A DNA stretch of 64,000 nt from DASPKM01 sp963817075 (GTDB taxonomy: Bacteria > Bacteroidota > Bacteroidia > Chitinophagales > Chitinophagaceae). The notes beneath the pieces were generated by a model. The model was given only the letters and a program-made list of their open reading frames with translations, had not been told where the DNA came from and did no database searches. Every line of letters starts with the position of its first letter. The first letter of the stretch is position 1. The stretch covers positions 992,001-1,056,000 of the forward strand of contig CAWFMT010000003.1 in assembly GCA_963817075.1 (NCBI GenBank), written 5' to 3'. This document shows, piece after piece, positions 9,616 to 17,743 of the stretch. The position numbers and the translations under genes are program-made.

Positions 9616-11115
9616 TTACAGCCCCTTCTTTCTTGCCTTCACAACTTCTTCAGGAACATCATTCACCACCCGGAAAAGCTTTAACGGATTTTCATTCTTC
9701 AACTCATCAGGCAAAAGATGATTTGCCCAATTCTGAAAGCACAAGGGGCGTGCGAATCTTTTGATTCCATCGGCTCCAACTGAAGTAAACCTGCTGTCAG
9801 TTGTTGAAGGGAATGGTCCTCCATGCTGCATGCTGAGACAAACTTCAACGCCGGTAGGAACACTATTAAGAATGAACCGACCACAAAGTTCCCTGACCTT
9901 ATCAACTAGTAATGGGTTCGCTACTATTTCATTCTCCGTTGCTATTAATGTAGCGGTAAGCTGTCCTTCAAGTTTCTCGGCAACCTGGATCATTTCATTC
10001 ATGTCCATACATTTCACAACTAGTGAATATGGGCCAAATACTTCCTGGTGAAGAATGGGATTATTGAGAAAGGCTTTGGCAGAAGCTGATGCAAGCGTAG
10101 CAACTCCCTGATTTTTTTCGGGTTGCTTGTCGGCAATAGCGATTGTTTCAACATCTTCCTGCTTTAAAGCTTCAGATCTTTTTTCTAGATAATTCTTTGC
10201 AATCCCCTCGTGAAGCATGGTTCCGGGGGTTGATTGCCTTATATCATTGGCCAGTTGTTGCATGAAAGAATCAAGCTGGTCTCCTTGTATTCCAATGATC
10301 AGCCCTGGATTAGTACAGAATTGACCCACACCCAACATAATTGAAGCTGAATACATCTTTGATATCTCGGCAACTTCATTATTAAGTTTTTCAGGCAATA
10401 TAAATACTGGATTAATACTGCTCATCTCCGCAAAAACAGGTATGGGCTCTTTACGCTGATTTGCCCAATCGAAAAGTTGCTTTCCACCCAGGAATGAACC
10501 TGTGAAACCAACAGCTTTCACATGCTGATGAGTGACTACTGTCTTTCCAACCTCAAAACCCTTTCCGTGAATATGTGTGAAAACTCCCAGTGGGAATTTC
10601 ATTTTGCGAGCAGCCATTTGGATGGCATCAGCAACCATCTGCGAGGTTGAAGCATGAGCAGGATGTGCTTTTACAATCACCGGACAACCTGCTGCAAGTG
10701 CGCAGGCTGTATCGCCTCCGGCAGTAGAATATGCAAAAGGGAAATTTGCAGCTCCAAAAACCGCGACAGGACCCAGGGGAACCAACATCTTTCTAAGATC
10801 TGGTTTCGGTGGGTTACGATCGGGTATAGCAGTATCAATCCGAATATCCATCCATAAGCCTCTTTCGCAGGCCTCAGCATAACTGGTCAACTGAAATATT
10901 GTTCGCGCACGTTCATTCCTCATTCTTGCCTCTGGTAGATTGGTTTCCTGGCAGGCAACCTTAATCAAATCTTCTCCCAGGTCTTCAATCTCTCTTGCAA
11001 TCGTACGCATGAAATCTGCCCTGGTCTTGAGGGTGGAATGTTTATACTCCTGAAATGCATTCCAGGCTTCATTGCAAGCGTTTTCTACTTCACCAATTGT
11101 TGCATCCTTGTACAT
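9616..11115 (-). CDS. Alpha-ketoglutarate semialdehyde dehydrogenase (2,5-dioxovalerate dehydrogenase)
   Basis: ALDH-superfamily enzyme oxidising 2-oxoglutarate semialdehyde to 2-oxoglutarate with NAD(P), the last step of hydroxyproline (and pentose/hexarate) catabolism. Visible motifs: cofactor-binding GPVAVFGAANFPFAYS, general-base Glu in VFAEMSSINP, catalytic Cys in GVGQFCTNPG, and the KGSADH-typical tail TGVEVCLSMQHGGPFPST followed by RFTSVGADGIKRFARP. At 499 residues it lacks the short INPATGE-like N-terminal strand of many relatives, so it is a slightly short version. It starts 2 bases after the GH140 stop codon, which implies translational coupling. It is cytosolic. Confidence 0.9.
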   Translation of the reverse strand: MYKDATIGEVENACNEAWNAFQEYKHSTLKTRADFMRTIAREIEDLGEDLIKVACQETNLPEARMRNERARTIFQLTSYAEACERGLWMDIRIDTAIPDRNPPKPDLRKMLVPLGPVAVFGAANFPFAYSTAGGDTACALAAGCPVIVKAHPAHASTSQMVADAIQMAARKMKFPLGVFTHIHGKGFEVGKTVVTHQHVKAVGFTGSFLGGKQLFDWANQRKEPIPVFAEMSSINPVFILPEKLNNEVAEISKMYSASIMLGVGQFCTNPGLIIGIQGDQLDSFMQQLANDIRQSTPGTMLHEGIAKNYLEKRSEALKQEDVETIAIADKQPEKNQGVATLASASAKAFLNNPILHQEVFGPYSLVVKCMDMNEMIQVAEKLEGQLTATLIATENEIVANPLLVDKVRELCGRFILNSVPTGVEVCLSMQHGGPFPSTTDSRFTSVGADGIKRFARPLCFQNWANHLLPDELKNENPLKLFRVVNDVPEEVVKARKKGL

Positions 11116-11117
11116 GA

Positions 11118-12524
11118 TTATTTTCTTTTTCCCGGAGGTCCGAATTTTTTCGAGGCGTCATCTACAACCAAGACCCAATCATTCTCGCCGTTTAATTCAG
11201 GAGGTGTAATTAAAAGAACTTCTGTCTTACTCCTAGCGCCGGCATTGGTAGCAGTTCCTTTTCTTGGGTTGAACCACCATAGATTGATTCGGCTTCCGCT
11301 AATTGATTTTGTATTGATACTAATTTCCTTTCCGGAAGGTATATAGATCATCATAAAACTTCCATCTGCTGCGCGAATTGCCCTCAAATGATTTCCCTTC
11401 TCTCCCGCTTCTGAAATTAGAATTGTTTGATCAGGAATACTCTTGTTCAAAGGTCTTGATTCCATTAGAGCCCTGAGATAACCAGCCTGGAATGCCCCAG
11501 GGCGATCAATAGCTTCGGTCCAGAATCTATCAACATGATTTATTGGGCTTTCGCGTGGATTCCAAAATTGCCAAACAGCATGGTGACCATAAGTGACTCC
11601 ACATGCACCTGCAAATACTGAACGGTAAATTTGCTTTCTCACATCATATTCCCTAAAATAACTATTGATCGAATCCGATTTTGACCAGGGACTTATTGGA
11701 TGATCATCATAATTGGGTTCAGCATCCAGGACAGGTTTTGCCGGCATCAATGCTATATCACGTGTGATCCAATCCCAAACGAAAAAATCTCTGCCCCGCC
11801 CATGACCGGATTGCATCATATTGATATGAAGCCAGGGTTCATTATGAATATATTCTGTAGTTGAATGTCCGCCCGATGGATGATATGTAATCAATGCCTT
11901 GTTTTTGGTGCCTTCCAGGATCCCTTTTGCCATTGACCGCCAAATAGGAATCCAGTCAAGTGTATCTGATTTCGGGGGCCGGTCACCACCTAAGATCCAG
12001 ATGATATTTTGATAATCTGCATAGCGGTTGCCGAGCCATTTTCCATAGGTGTATGCATTGCCTTCATTAAAGATCACTGGTCCTGTCCCCCAGAATTTCG
12101 CAACCTTATCGCCCCAGGTTGGCAATAGTCCCATCACAAGCCCTTTGTGCATTGCCATTTTTACAACTGTATCCACGTGCATGAAATAATCTTCATTAGG
12201 TCTTGAAGGATCCATGTCATGCAAGGGTAGATGACCGTATTGATTTGGTGTTTTTAGTCCATCAAATTCTGCAAGTATAACGGCCTGGATAAGATTAAAG
12301 CCTTTAGCAGCGCGATTTTCAAGGTAGGTTTCAGTCTCCTCCAAATTAAGCCGATGGAATAATTCCCATCCTGTATCTCCAAGCCAAAAAAAGGGTGCGC
12401 CATCCTCATACTGGAGATAATGATTGCCTGGCGCCACTTTGATCCTCCCATGTTTCCATGAATCTTGAGAATAACTGCCAGAAATTATAATAAAAATAAA
12501 AGCGAAAATAAATGCACTCTTCAT
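11118..12524 (-). CDS. Exported GH140 apiosidase-like glycoside hydrolase (DUF4038)
   Basis: TIM-barrel hydrolase of 468 residues with a clear signal peptide (hydrophobic residues 4-17, cleavage after GSYSQ). Family blocks are PFFWLGDTGWELFHRL, ILGGDRPP with the probable acid/base D181, and KPVLDAEPNYDDHP with the probable nucleophile E269. These correspond in order to Asp187 and Glu284 reported for the Bacteroides apiosidase. The C-terminal beta-domain (NLWWFNPRKGTA) is the Collagen_bind_2-like domain usual in this family; the name does not show collagen binding. It lies between the deaminase (10 bases) and the semialdehyde dehydrogenase (2 bases). Apiose is a hypothesis; GH140-like proteins are diverse and this one may act on another side-chain sugar of the same glycoprotein. 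Confidence 0.85.
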   Translation of the reverse strand: MKSAFIFAFIFIIISGSYSQDSWKHGRIKVAPGNHYLQYEDGAPFFWLGDTGWELFHRLNLEETETYLENRAAKGFNLIQAVILAEFDGLKTPNQYGHLPLHDMDPSRPNEDYFMHVDTVVKMAMHKGLVMGLLPTWGDKVAKFWGTGPVIFNEGNAYTYGKWLGNRYADYQNIIWILGGDRPPKSDTLDWIPIWRSMAKGILEGTKNKALITYHPSGGHSTTEYIHNEPWLHINMMQSGHGRGRDFFVWDWITRDIALMPAKPVLDAEPNYDDHPISPWSKSDSINSYFREYDVRKQIYRSVFAGACGVTYGHHAVWQFWNPRESPINHVDRFWTEAIDRPGAFQAGYLRALMESRPLNKSIPDQTILISEAGEKGNHLRAIRAADGSFMMIYIPSGKEISINTKSISGSRINLWWFNPRKGTATNAGARSKTEVLLITPPELNGENDWVLVVDDASKKFGPPGKRK

Positions 12525-12534
12525 TCAGGGACTT

Positions 12535-13458
12535 TTATACTGAGCTGTGAACATTCTTATGCATTGCAGGCCGCTTTGCAAGAGCACTGTTAATGATCGA
12601 AAGTATATTCTCGCGTTCTTCTCCTACCAGTCTTAATCTCGGTGCTCTCACGTATTCTGATCCCATGCCAGTGACAGCCTCCGCCAGTTTGATATACTGA
12701 ACAAGTTTGGGGTGAATATCCAATTCAAGAAGAGGCATAAACCATCTATAGATCTCTCTGGCTTCAGCAATCCTGTTCTCCTGCATCAATTCATATATGG
12801 CTACAGTCTCTTTTGGGAAAGCATTTACAAGGCCTGCAACCCATCCATCAGCCCCTGCACAAAACTCTTCCATTGCCAGTGTGTCAACACCACATAGAAT
12901 GCTAAACCTGTTCCCAAAGCGGTTGCGCATCCTTGTTACGTTGGTTACGTCCCGGGTAGATTCCTTTACTGCTGCAATATTTGGAGAACTTGCCAGTTCA
13001 GCAAACATATCAACTGTCACCTCTATTTTATAATCAACAGGATTATTATAGATCATGATCGGTAGATCCGTAGATGCTGCAACTGCCTGGAAATATGCAA
13101 CAGTTTCCCTCTCATCTGATTTATATCTCATTGGAGGAAGCAGCATTAACCCGTCGACTCCCCATTTCAGAGCAAGAGCGGTTTGTTTGACAGCTTCACG
13201 TGTTGAGCCTTCTGCTATATTCATTATAATCGGAATTCGGCCACCTATTTTTTTCACGGAGAATTTTGTGAGTACCTCTTTTTCGTTCTCAGTTAAAGTG
13301 CTGGCTTCACCAAGGCTTCCGCCAATTATGATACCATGAATTCCTGCCTCTATTTGCGATTCTAAATGTTTTTCAAATAAAGGAAGATCCAGCTCATCAT
13401 TGGCAGTGAATTTTGTAGTCAAAGCCGGCATTACACCTTTCCATTGAAGCTTTCCCAT
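12535..13458 (-). CDS. Pyrroline-4-hydroxy-2-carboxylate deaminase (DapA family)
   Basis: Class I aldolase-fold enzyme of 307 residues. The Schiff-base lysine is K165 in AAVKESTRD, the tyrosine is Y137 in IMIYNNP, and the phosphate-loop-like motif is GGSLGEASTL where true DapA has GTTGE. These changes fit the branch that deaminates delta1-pyrroline-4-hydroxy-2-carboxylate to 2-oxoglutarate semialdehyde rather than dihydrodipicolinate synthase. The assignment rests on the adjacent semialdehyde dehydrogenase and the epimerase. It follows the MFS permease by 49 bases and precedes the GH140 gene by 10, so it is an early gene of the operon. Confidence 0.87.
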   Translation of the reverse strand: MGKLQWKGVMPALTTKFTANDELDLPLFEKHLESQIEAGIHGIIIGGSLGEASTLTENEKEVLTKFSVKKIGGRIPIIMNIAEGSTREAVKQTALALKWGVDGLMLLPPMRYKSDERETVAYFQAVAASTDLPIMIYNNPVDYKIEVTVDMFAELASSPNIAAVKESTRDVTNVTRMRNRFGNRFSILCGVDTLAMEEFCAGADGWVAGLVNAFPKETVAIYELMQENRIAEAREIYRWFMPLLELDIHPKLVQYIKLAEAVTGMGSEYVRAPRLRLVGEERENILSIINSALAKRPAMHKNVHSSV

Positions 13459-13507
13459 AGAATGATTATTAGTTATTTGGCAATCTAAAACTACTTGGGG
13501 ATTTACC

Positions 13508-14740
13508 CTAATCTGAGATTGATTTTTCAGGGTCTATTCTCAGCCAAAGCAGGCTGCTGCCCATCATTATGGCTGCTATGAAATACAGGGGAATATTGTA
13601 ATTGCCAGTAATATCAACCACTTTTCCAAAAAGGATCGCAAGAAAGAATGCACCCAGTTGACCGGCAAAGTTCATTGCACCTGTAACAAGTCCTGATCTT
13701 GTCTTGCCAATATCCACACAGGTTGCGAAAGCAACCGGAAGCGTAAAATCCTTCACAAACATTCCTATCGATAAAAGAATGGCGGCTGTCTGGTTATCCT
13801 TCGTGAGTGATGCTACTAGGACGATTATACTTGAGATGCCCATGCTTAGCAGACCAACACTTCTTCTTCCAAACTTCAAACCTCTTCGCTTTGTAAGAAA
13901 ATCGCTAAGAAATCCACCGGTAAAACAACCAATGGCCCCTAACGCAAATGGAAGGGTTGCAAATAATTTCATTTCTTCTTCTGAAAATTTTCTTCCTTCC
14001 TGGAGATATGTTGGAAGCCAGGCCGAAAAAAAATAAGCTCCATACATGAAGAAATGGAACATACCCATCAAAGCAAGAATATTTCCGTTGCGAAAAAATT
14101 CTTTCCATGGAATCTTATGTGATGTTGCAACCTGATGATCCTTTTCTTTTCGGATTTCAATATTATAAACCGTTTGCAGTGCTTTCGGAGGGTCTTTATA
14201 AAGTAGTTTCCAGGCAAGCACCCATAAGAGACCAATTATTCCCAATATATAAAACGATGCTCGCCATCCGAAAGACACAGCAATAGGAACTACGATCAGT
14301 GGAGCGAGAGCGCCTCCAATCCTTCCTGCAGCCCAGATAAATGACTGGGCTCTTCCTGTCTCATATTTTGGAAACCATTTCGAAATTACAATCGAACTGT
14401 TTGGATAGGCTCCGGCTTCACCTGCGCCGAATAAAAATCTAATCAGGATCAATAAAATCAGTCCATTGGCAAGCCCGGTTAAGGCAGTAAACAATGACCA
14501 CCAGAGGACGATCCTTATCAAGACTTTTTTAGGTCCGATCCTGTCCCCAAGGACCCCCGTAGGAATTTCGAATAAAGCATAAGACAAAGCAAAAGCACCG
14601 AGTACCCAGCCAAATTGTTCATTTGAAAGATCCAGATCGGTCTTGATCCTTTTGCCTACAACAGAGATACATACCCGATCCAGGTATACAATTATTGATA
14701 GCAGAAAAAGCATTCCCAATACCCTGTAGCGGTGAATCAT
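13508..14740 (-). CDS. MFS permease, anion:cation symporter family
   Basis: Twelve-helix inner-membrane carrier of 410 residues. The motif GDRIGPKKVLIR between helices 2 and 3 and FLFGAGEAGAYPNSSIVISKWFP are typical of the ACS subfamily that moves hexuronates, galactonate, tartrate and other small organic anions. As first gene of the series leading to hydroxyproline catabolism, its likely load is 4-hydroxyproline, a Hyp-glycoside or a sugar acid; this is inferred from position only. No regulator gene is adjacent, and upstream are about 370 bases of repeats before the divergent gene at 15117. Confidence 0.85.
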   Translation of the reverse strand: MIHRYRVLGMLFLLSIIVYLDRVCISVVGKRIKTDLDLSNEQFGWVLGAFALSYALFEIPTGVLGDRIGPKKVLIRIVLWWSLFTALTGLANGLILLILIRFLFGAGEAGAYPNSSIVISKWFPKYETGRAQSFIWAAGRIGGALAPLIVVPIAVSFGWRASFYILGIIGLLWVLAWKLLYKDPPKALQTVYNIEIRKEKDHQVATSHKIPWKEFFRNGNILALMGMFHFFMYGAYFFSAWLPTYLQEGRKFSEEEMKLFATLPFALGAIGCFTGGFLSDFLTKRRGLKFGRRSVGLLSMGISSIIVLVASLTKDNQTAAILLSIGMFVKDFTLPVAFATCVDIGKTRSGLVTGAMNFAGQLGAFFLAILFGKVVDITGNYNIPLYFIAAIMMGSSLLWLRIDPEKSISD

Positions 14741-14818
14741 ATACTCTGATCGCTAATTGGTTAAAATTGTTGATAAGATAGAAGGAACTTCCTGATTTCG
14801 TCCATTTTTTTAATGGGG

Positions 14819-15065
14819 AAACACGAATTACACGAATGAGGACGAATTACGCGAATTTTATTCACCGCAGAGAACAGGAGAAGCAGAGTAACGCAGAGAA
14901 TAGCCATTGCGACTTTACTTCGCCTCTTTGCTTACTTTGCATCTTTGCGTGAAATATTAATACACGAATTGCACGAATGAGTGACGAATTACAGGAATTT
15001 TATTTACCGCAGAGAACATAAGGACGCAGAGAGCAGTCTTTACTTCTTTGTGTGAATATTTTTCA
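14819..15065. repeat. Intergenic stuttering repeats (ACGAATTA and CGCAGAG types)
   Basis: This 377-base gap between two divergent genes has no gene. It holds two tandem mixed units: a CACGAATTACACGAATGA-like stutter followed by ACCGCAGAGAA...TTTGCGTGAA (about 14863-14953), then the same order again, degenerate (about 14961-15060). The CGCAGAG arm is a diverged relative of the GCAAAG palindromes elsewhere in the window. Promoters for both flanking genes must lie inside or beside this repeat block. Confidence 0.6.
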
Positions 15066-15116
15066 TTTTACATTTTTCATTTTGAATTCATAAGTCACGA
15101 ATAAGACAACTTTGAA

Positions 15117-16172
15117 ATGCCAGAAAATACTGGTTTATATAGGAATATTCGAATTAAGAACGTGATTGAAGAGGTTAAAGGCTTCAACACGTTTGTTTTT
15201 GAAGATGGGCATGGTATAACATGGAAATCCGGACAATATCTCACACTTGTACATCATCTGAGCGGAAATGAGATCAGAAGGTCTTATTCCATTATTTCAT
15301 CTCCTGAGCTCAATGAACCTCTTGCAATTGGCGTGAAGCGAATGACAAATGGTTTTTTTTCGCGACTGCTTGTTGATCACGCTCAGGCAGCAGATGAATT
15401 TATCAGCACGGGGACAGGTGGATTTTTTGTGTTGCCTCCAAATGTGAATGATTACCGGCAACTTTTTTTCTTCGCGGCAGGAAGTGGGATCACTCCTATT
15501 TATGCAATGATCAAAACTGTTTTGCATTTACATCCTACTATTGCAGTAACACTTTTTTATAGCAATACCAGTCCGGCTACTACAGTGTTTCGCGAAGAAC
15601 TGCAAATACTCAGGAATACTTTTTCTGACAGGTTTCAGATAGAATGGTTTTTCAGCAATGCTCCTGATCTATCAAAGGCAAGGCTGTACCGCGAATTGCT
15701 TATTAAACTTTTGGAAACACATTCCACAACGGATCACAGCAAGACGTTGTTCTATGTATGCGGACCGCTGCCATATATGCGAATGTGTACGTATGTTCTA
15801 CAGGAAATGAGTGTTCCCCCTGGAAATATCAGAAAGGAAAATTTTATTATCGATAAGATACTTCCCCCCCAGCAACTACCTCCTGATACAGAACCTCATA
15901 TTGCCAACATCCACTACGGGATCTCAGAATATCATATTCCTGTTCACTACCCAGACACCATCCTGCAGGCAGCGAAGAAAAAAGGTATTGTGCTTCCATA
16001 TAGTTGCGAAACTGGAAGATGCGGAAATTGTGTAGCTACTTGCGTTAGTGGAATTGTCTGGCTTTCCTACAATGAGGTCTTAACAGATAAAGACCTTGCG
16101 AATGGACTTACACTTACTTGTGTTGGACATCCTGTAGGGGGAGATGTAGAACTTCGCATTAAAGGCCTATAG
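15117..16172 (+). CDS. Ferredoxin-NADP-reductase-type oxidoreductase with C-terminal [2Fe-2S] domain
   Basis: Single-chain electron-transfer protein of 351 residues. Order of domains: FAD-binding barrel with RRSYSIISS (near 55), NAD(P)H domain with FFAAGSGITPIYAM (near 120) and YVCGPLPYM (near 220), then a plant-type ferredoxin domain with the cluster motif CETGRCGNCVATC and a fourth Cys in LTCVGHP. This is the PaaE/Hcr/class-IB reductase layout that feeds electrons to oxygenases, hydroxylases or desaturases. No oxygenase is adjacent; the nearest possible partner in the window is the di-iron membrane protein at 8272. Partner is therefore unknown. The second Leu/Pro-rich linker (IDKILPPQQLPPD) joins the reductase to the ferredoxin domain. 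Confidence 0.9.
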   Translation: MPENTGLYRNIRIKNVIEEVKGFNTFVFEDGHGITWKSGQYLTLVHHLSGNEIRRSYSIISSPELNEPLAIGVKRMTNGFFSRLLVDHAQAADEFISTGTGGFFVLPPNVNDYRQLFFFAAGSGITPIYAMIKTVLHLHPTIAVTLFYSNTSPATTVFREELQILRNTFSDRFQIEWFFSNAPDLSKARLYRELLIKLLETHSTTDHSKTLFYVCGPLPYMRMCTYVLQEMSVPPGNIRKENFIIDKILPPQQLPPDTEPHIANIHYGISEYHIPVHYPDTILQAAKKKGIVLPYSCETGRCGNCVATCVSGIVWLSYNEVLTDKDLANGLTLTCVGHPVGGDVELRIKGL

Positions 16173-16190
16173 ATTTAATTCTAAATCGAA

Positions 16191-16312
16191 GAACCAAATC
16201 CCAAATTCCAAATTTCAAATAATAGGAGGTTAAGATCCAATTACCAATTGATTGGATATTGAATTTTATTTTCTATTCTTTGGTTATTGACTATTGGTTC
16301 TTGAAATTTTCT
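16191..16312. repeat. CCAAAT/TTGGTT long imperfect inverted repeat, copy A
   Basis: The intergenic space at the convergent gene ends is filled by a CAAATCCCAAATTCC stutter, an AATAATAGGAGG centre and a TTCTTTGGTTATTGACTATT arm. A second copy with the same order is at 25881-25995. The stop region of the minus-strand hydrolase begins where the repeat ends. Confidence 0.65.
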
Positions 16313-17195
16313 TACTTAGACTTTAAGAACTCAAGGATCATGCTATTCACCTCCTGAGGTTTTTCAAGGTTAAACATATGCGCTACATCCTTCAATAGAA
16401 TTCGCTTTGCAGAAGGAATATTTTTTTCCAGGTATAAGCTTGCAACATTGATGTATGGAAGGTCTTTGTCGCCATGCACGATCAATACAGGTTTACGAAT
16501 TTCAGATATTCTCTCAACGCCTTTTGGTTGATCTACAAGTCTGGGCCAACCTTCAAGTTTGTGATGCTTCATGTTCCATAAGGTGGTATTGTAAACATGA
16601 ACTGAGGCAGGAGATTTCAATTGCTCATTTCTGAAAGGTCCCTCGGCCCAGGCCTTCGTGAAAACTTGCGCTGCTCCTACTGTGTCCTTCTCTTCCAGGG
16701 CAGCCATCATCTTTGGATACCAGGTAATACTTAAGGAATCTAAAGGCTTTATATTTTCAAGTCCATTAACACCTGGAGCTAATAAGATCAATTTTTTTAC
16801 ACGATCAGGATATGCGATCGCGAAATCCTGTGCACTCACTGATCCCATCGATAAACCAGCCAGGAAAACATCCTTTATTTTGAAAGAATCAAGTACAATC
16901 TTAATAATATCTTTTATATAAATATTTGTATCACGACCTGTTGTTCGACCATGCCATGGAAAATCCAGCGTCAGAACATGATAATCTTTTTTAAGGAACT
17001 CCACCTGTTCATTCCACATTGTATGATCCTGTAGTCCTGCATGAAGAAGTACAACAGTTTCATTCTTTTTATCTCCCCAACTTTCGGTATAAACACTAAA
17101 TCCTCCAGCCTGAATTAATTTGTCTGGTACATACCTCGTAGTGCACCCATAGATGGCAAGTGTGCATATGCAGATCGCAATGAAACTTTTTTCAT
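16312..17195 (-). CDS. Alpha/beta hydrolase lipoprotein, frameshift in the signal peptide
   Basis: Serine hydrolase of the alpha/beta fold: oxyanion region VVLLHAGLQDHTMW, nucleophile elbow LAGLSMGSVS, acid VLIVHGDKDLPY and catalytic His in LKDVAHMFNLEKP. The open frame extends upstream of the first in-frame ATG (17019) through a lipoprotein signal (KSFIAICICTLAIYGCTT) but has no start codon. An ATG at 17195 lies in another frame, separated by a run of six A (minus strand, 17187-17192); seven would restore the protein to 293 residues. I therefore annotate the longer gene with a probable one-base deletion, either error or mutation. Substrate unknown; esters or lactones are usual. Confidence 0.8.
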
Positions 17196-17354
17196 ACCTG
17201 AAAAATAACTACTTCCAACAAAAGGATCCAGAAAAATACTTGTTGAATCTCGCTATCATGACTTTCTTAAATAGCCGGTCTCCGAGTTTCATTTTCGTAC
17301 TCTGATTGTTCCAACAACTCACTCGTCTCCTTATCTCCACTGAACTGCAAGCAT

Positions 17355-17610
17355 AACAATTTTTTTTGTCGAAGCTCAGCCGGCCAAGCCGGCTGTTCGT
17401 TCCTTTTTGTCTTGACACAAAAAGGAACCAAAAAAGTCAAGGCAAAACCTATCCCTCCGGAGGTTTTGCCGGGCCTGCGCACATATAGGATACTGATTTG
17501 AAGAGAAGACATCACCAAGGTGTTTACGTTCTTGTTGTGTGGTGGCCAGGCACAGAAAAAAATCATTTTTGTTACGCTTGCAGGTCAGGGGCGATAAGGA
17601 GACGAATGAA
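17355..17610. repeat. Palindrome cluster of the Bacteroidota intergenic type
   Basis: The 549-base gap before the next gene carries several hairpins in a row: CAGCCGGCCAAGCCGGCTG (about 17374-17392), CCTTTTTGTC / GACACAAAAAGG (about 17403-17426) and CAAAACC..CCTCCGG..GGTTTTG (about 17443-17468), then GC-richer spacer. Open frames here are by-products of the palindromes; none has a credible start or protein family. Similar GTCTTGACACAAAAAG elements are, from memory, widespread in Bacteroidota intergenic DNA. Confidence 0.55.
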
Positions 17611-17743
17611 TGTAAAATGATAAATAAAGAAGGAAAAATCAGAGATGTTGTGGAACCAAACGATTTCAACCGTCTTTATTTTACATTTTTAATTCTAAAT
17701 TTTACATTGTCATCATTTTTGATGTGCATGCGGTTCATCACGC

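Noticed and set aside
5129..12524. RG-II degradation locus because of GH127 plus GH140
   Set aside because: None of the many other RG-II enzymes nor a SusCD pair is nearby, whereas all Hyp-pathway enzyme types are; it remains a secondary possibility.
11118..12524. Collagenase, from the C-terminal collagen-binding-like domain
   Set aside because: The N-terminal part is a GH140-type barrel with glycosidase acids and no protease motif.
12535..13458. Dihydrodipicolinate synthase for lysine biosynthesis
   Set aside because: GGSLGE replaces GTTGE and the gene lies among Hyp-catabolic genes, so a deaminase role is more likely.
17209..17669. Three overlapping open frames of 69-99 codons on the minus strand
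   Set aside because: They cover palindromic repeat DNA, have no shared start or family, and translate the hairpins.
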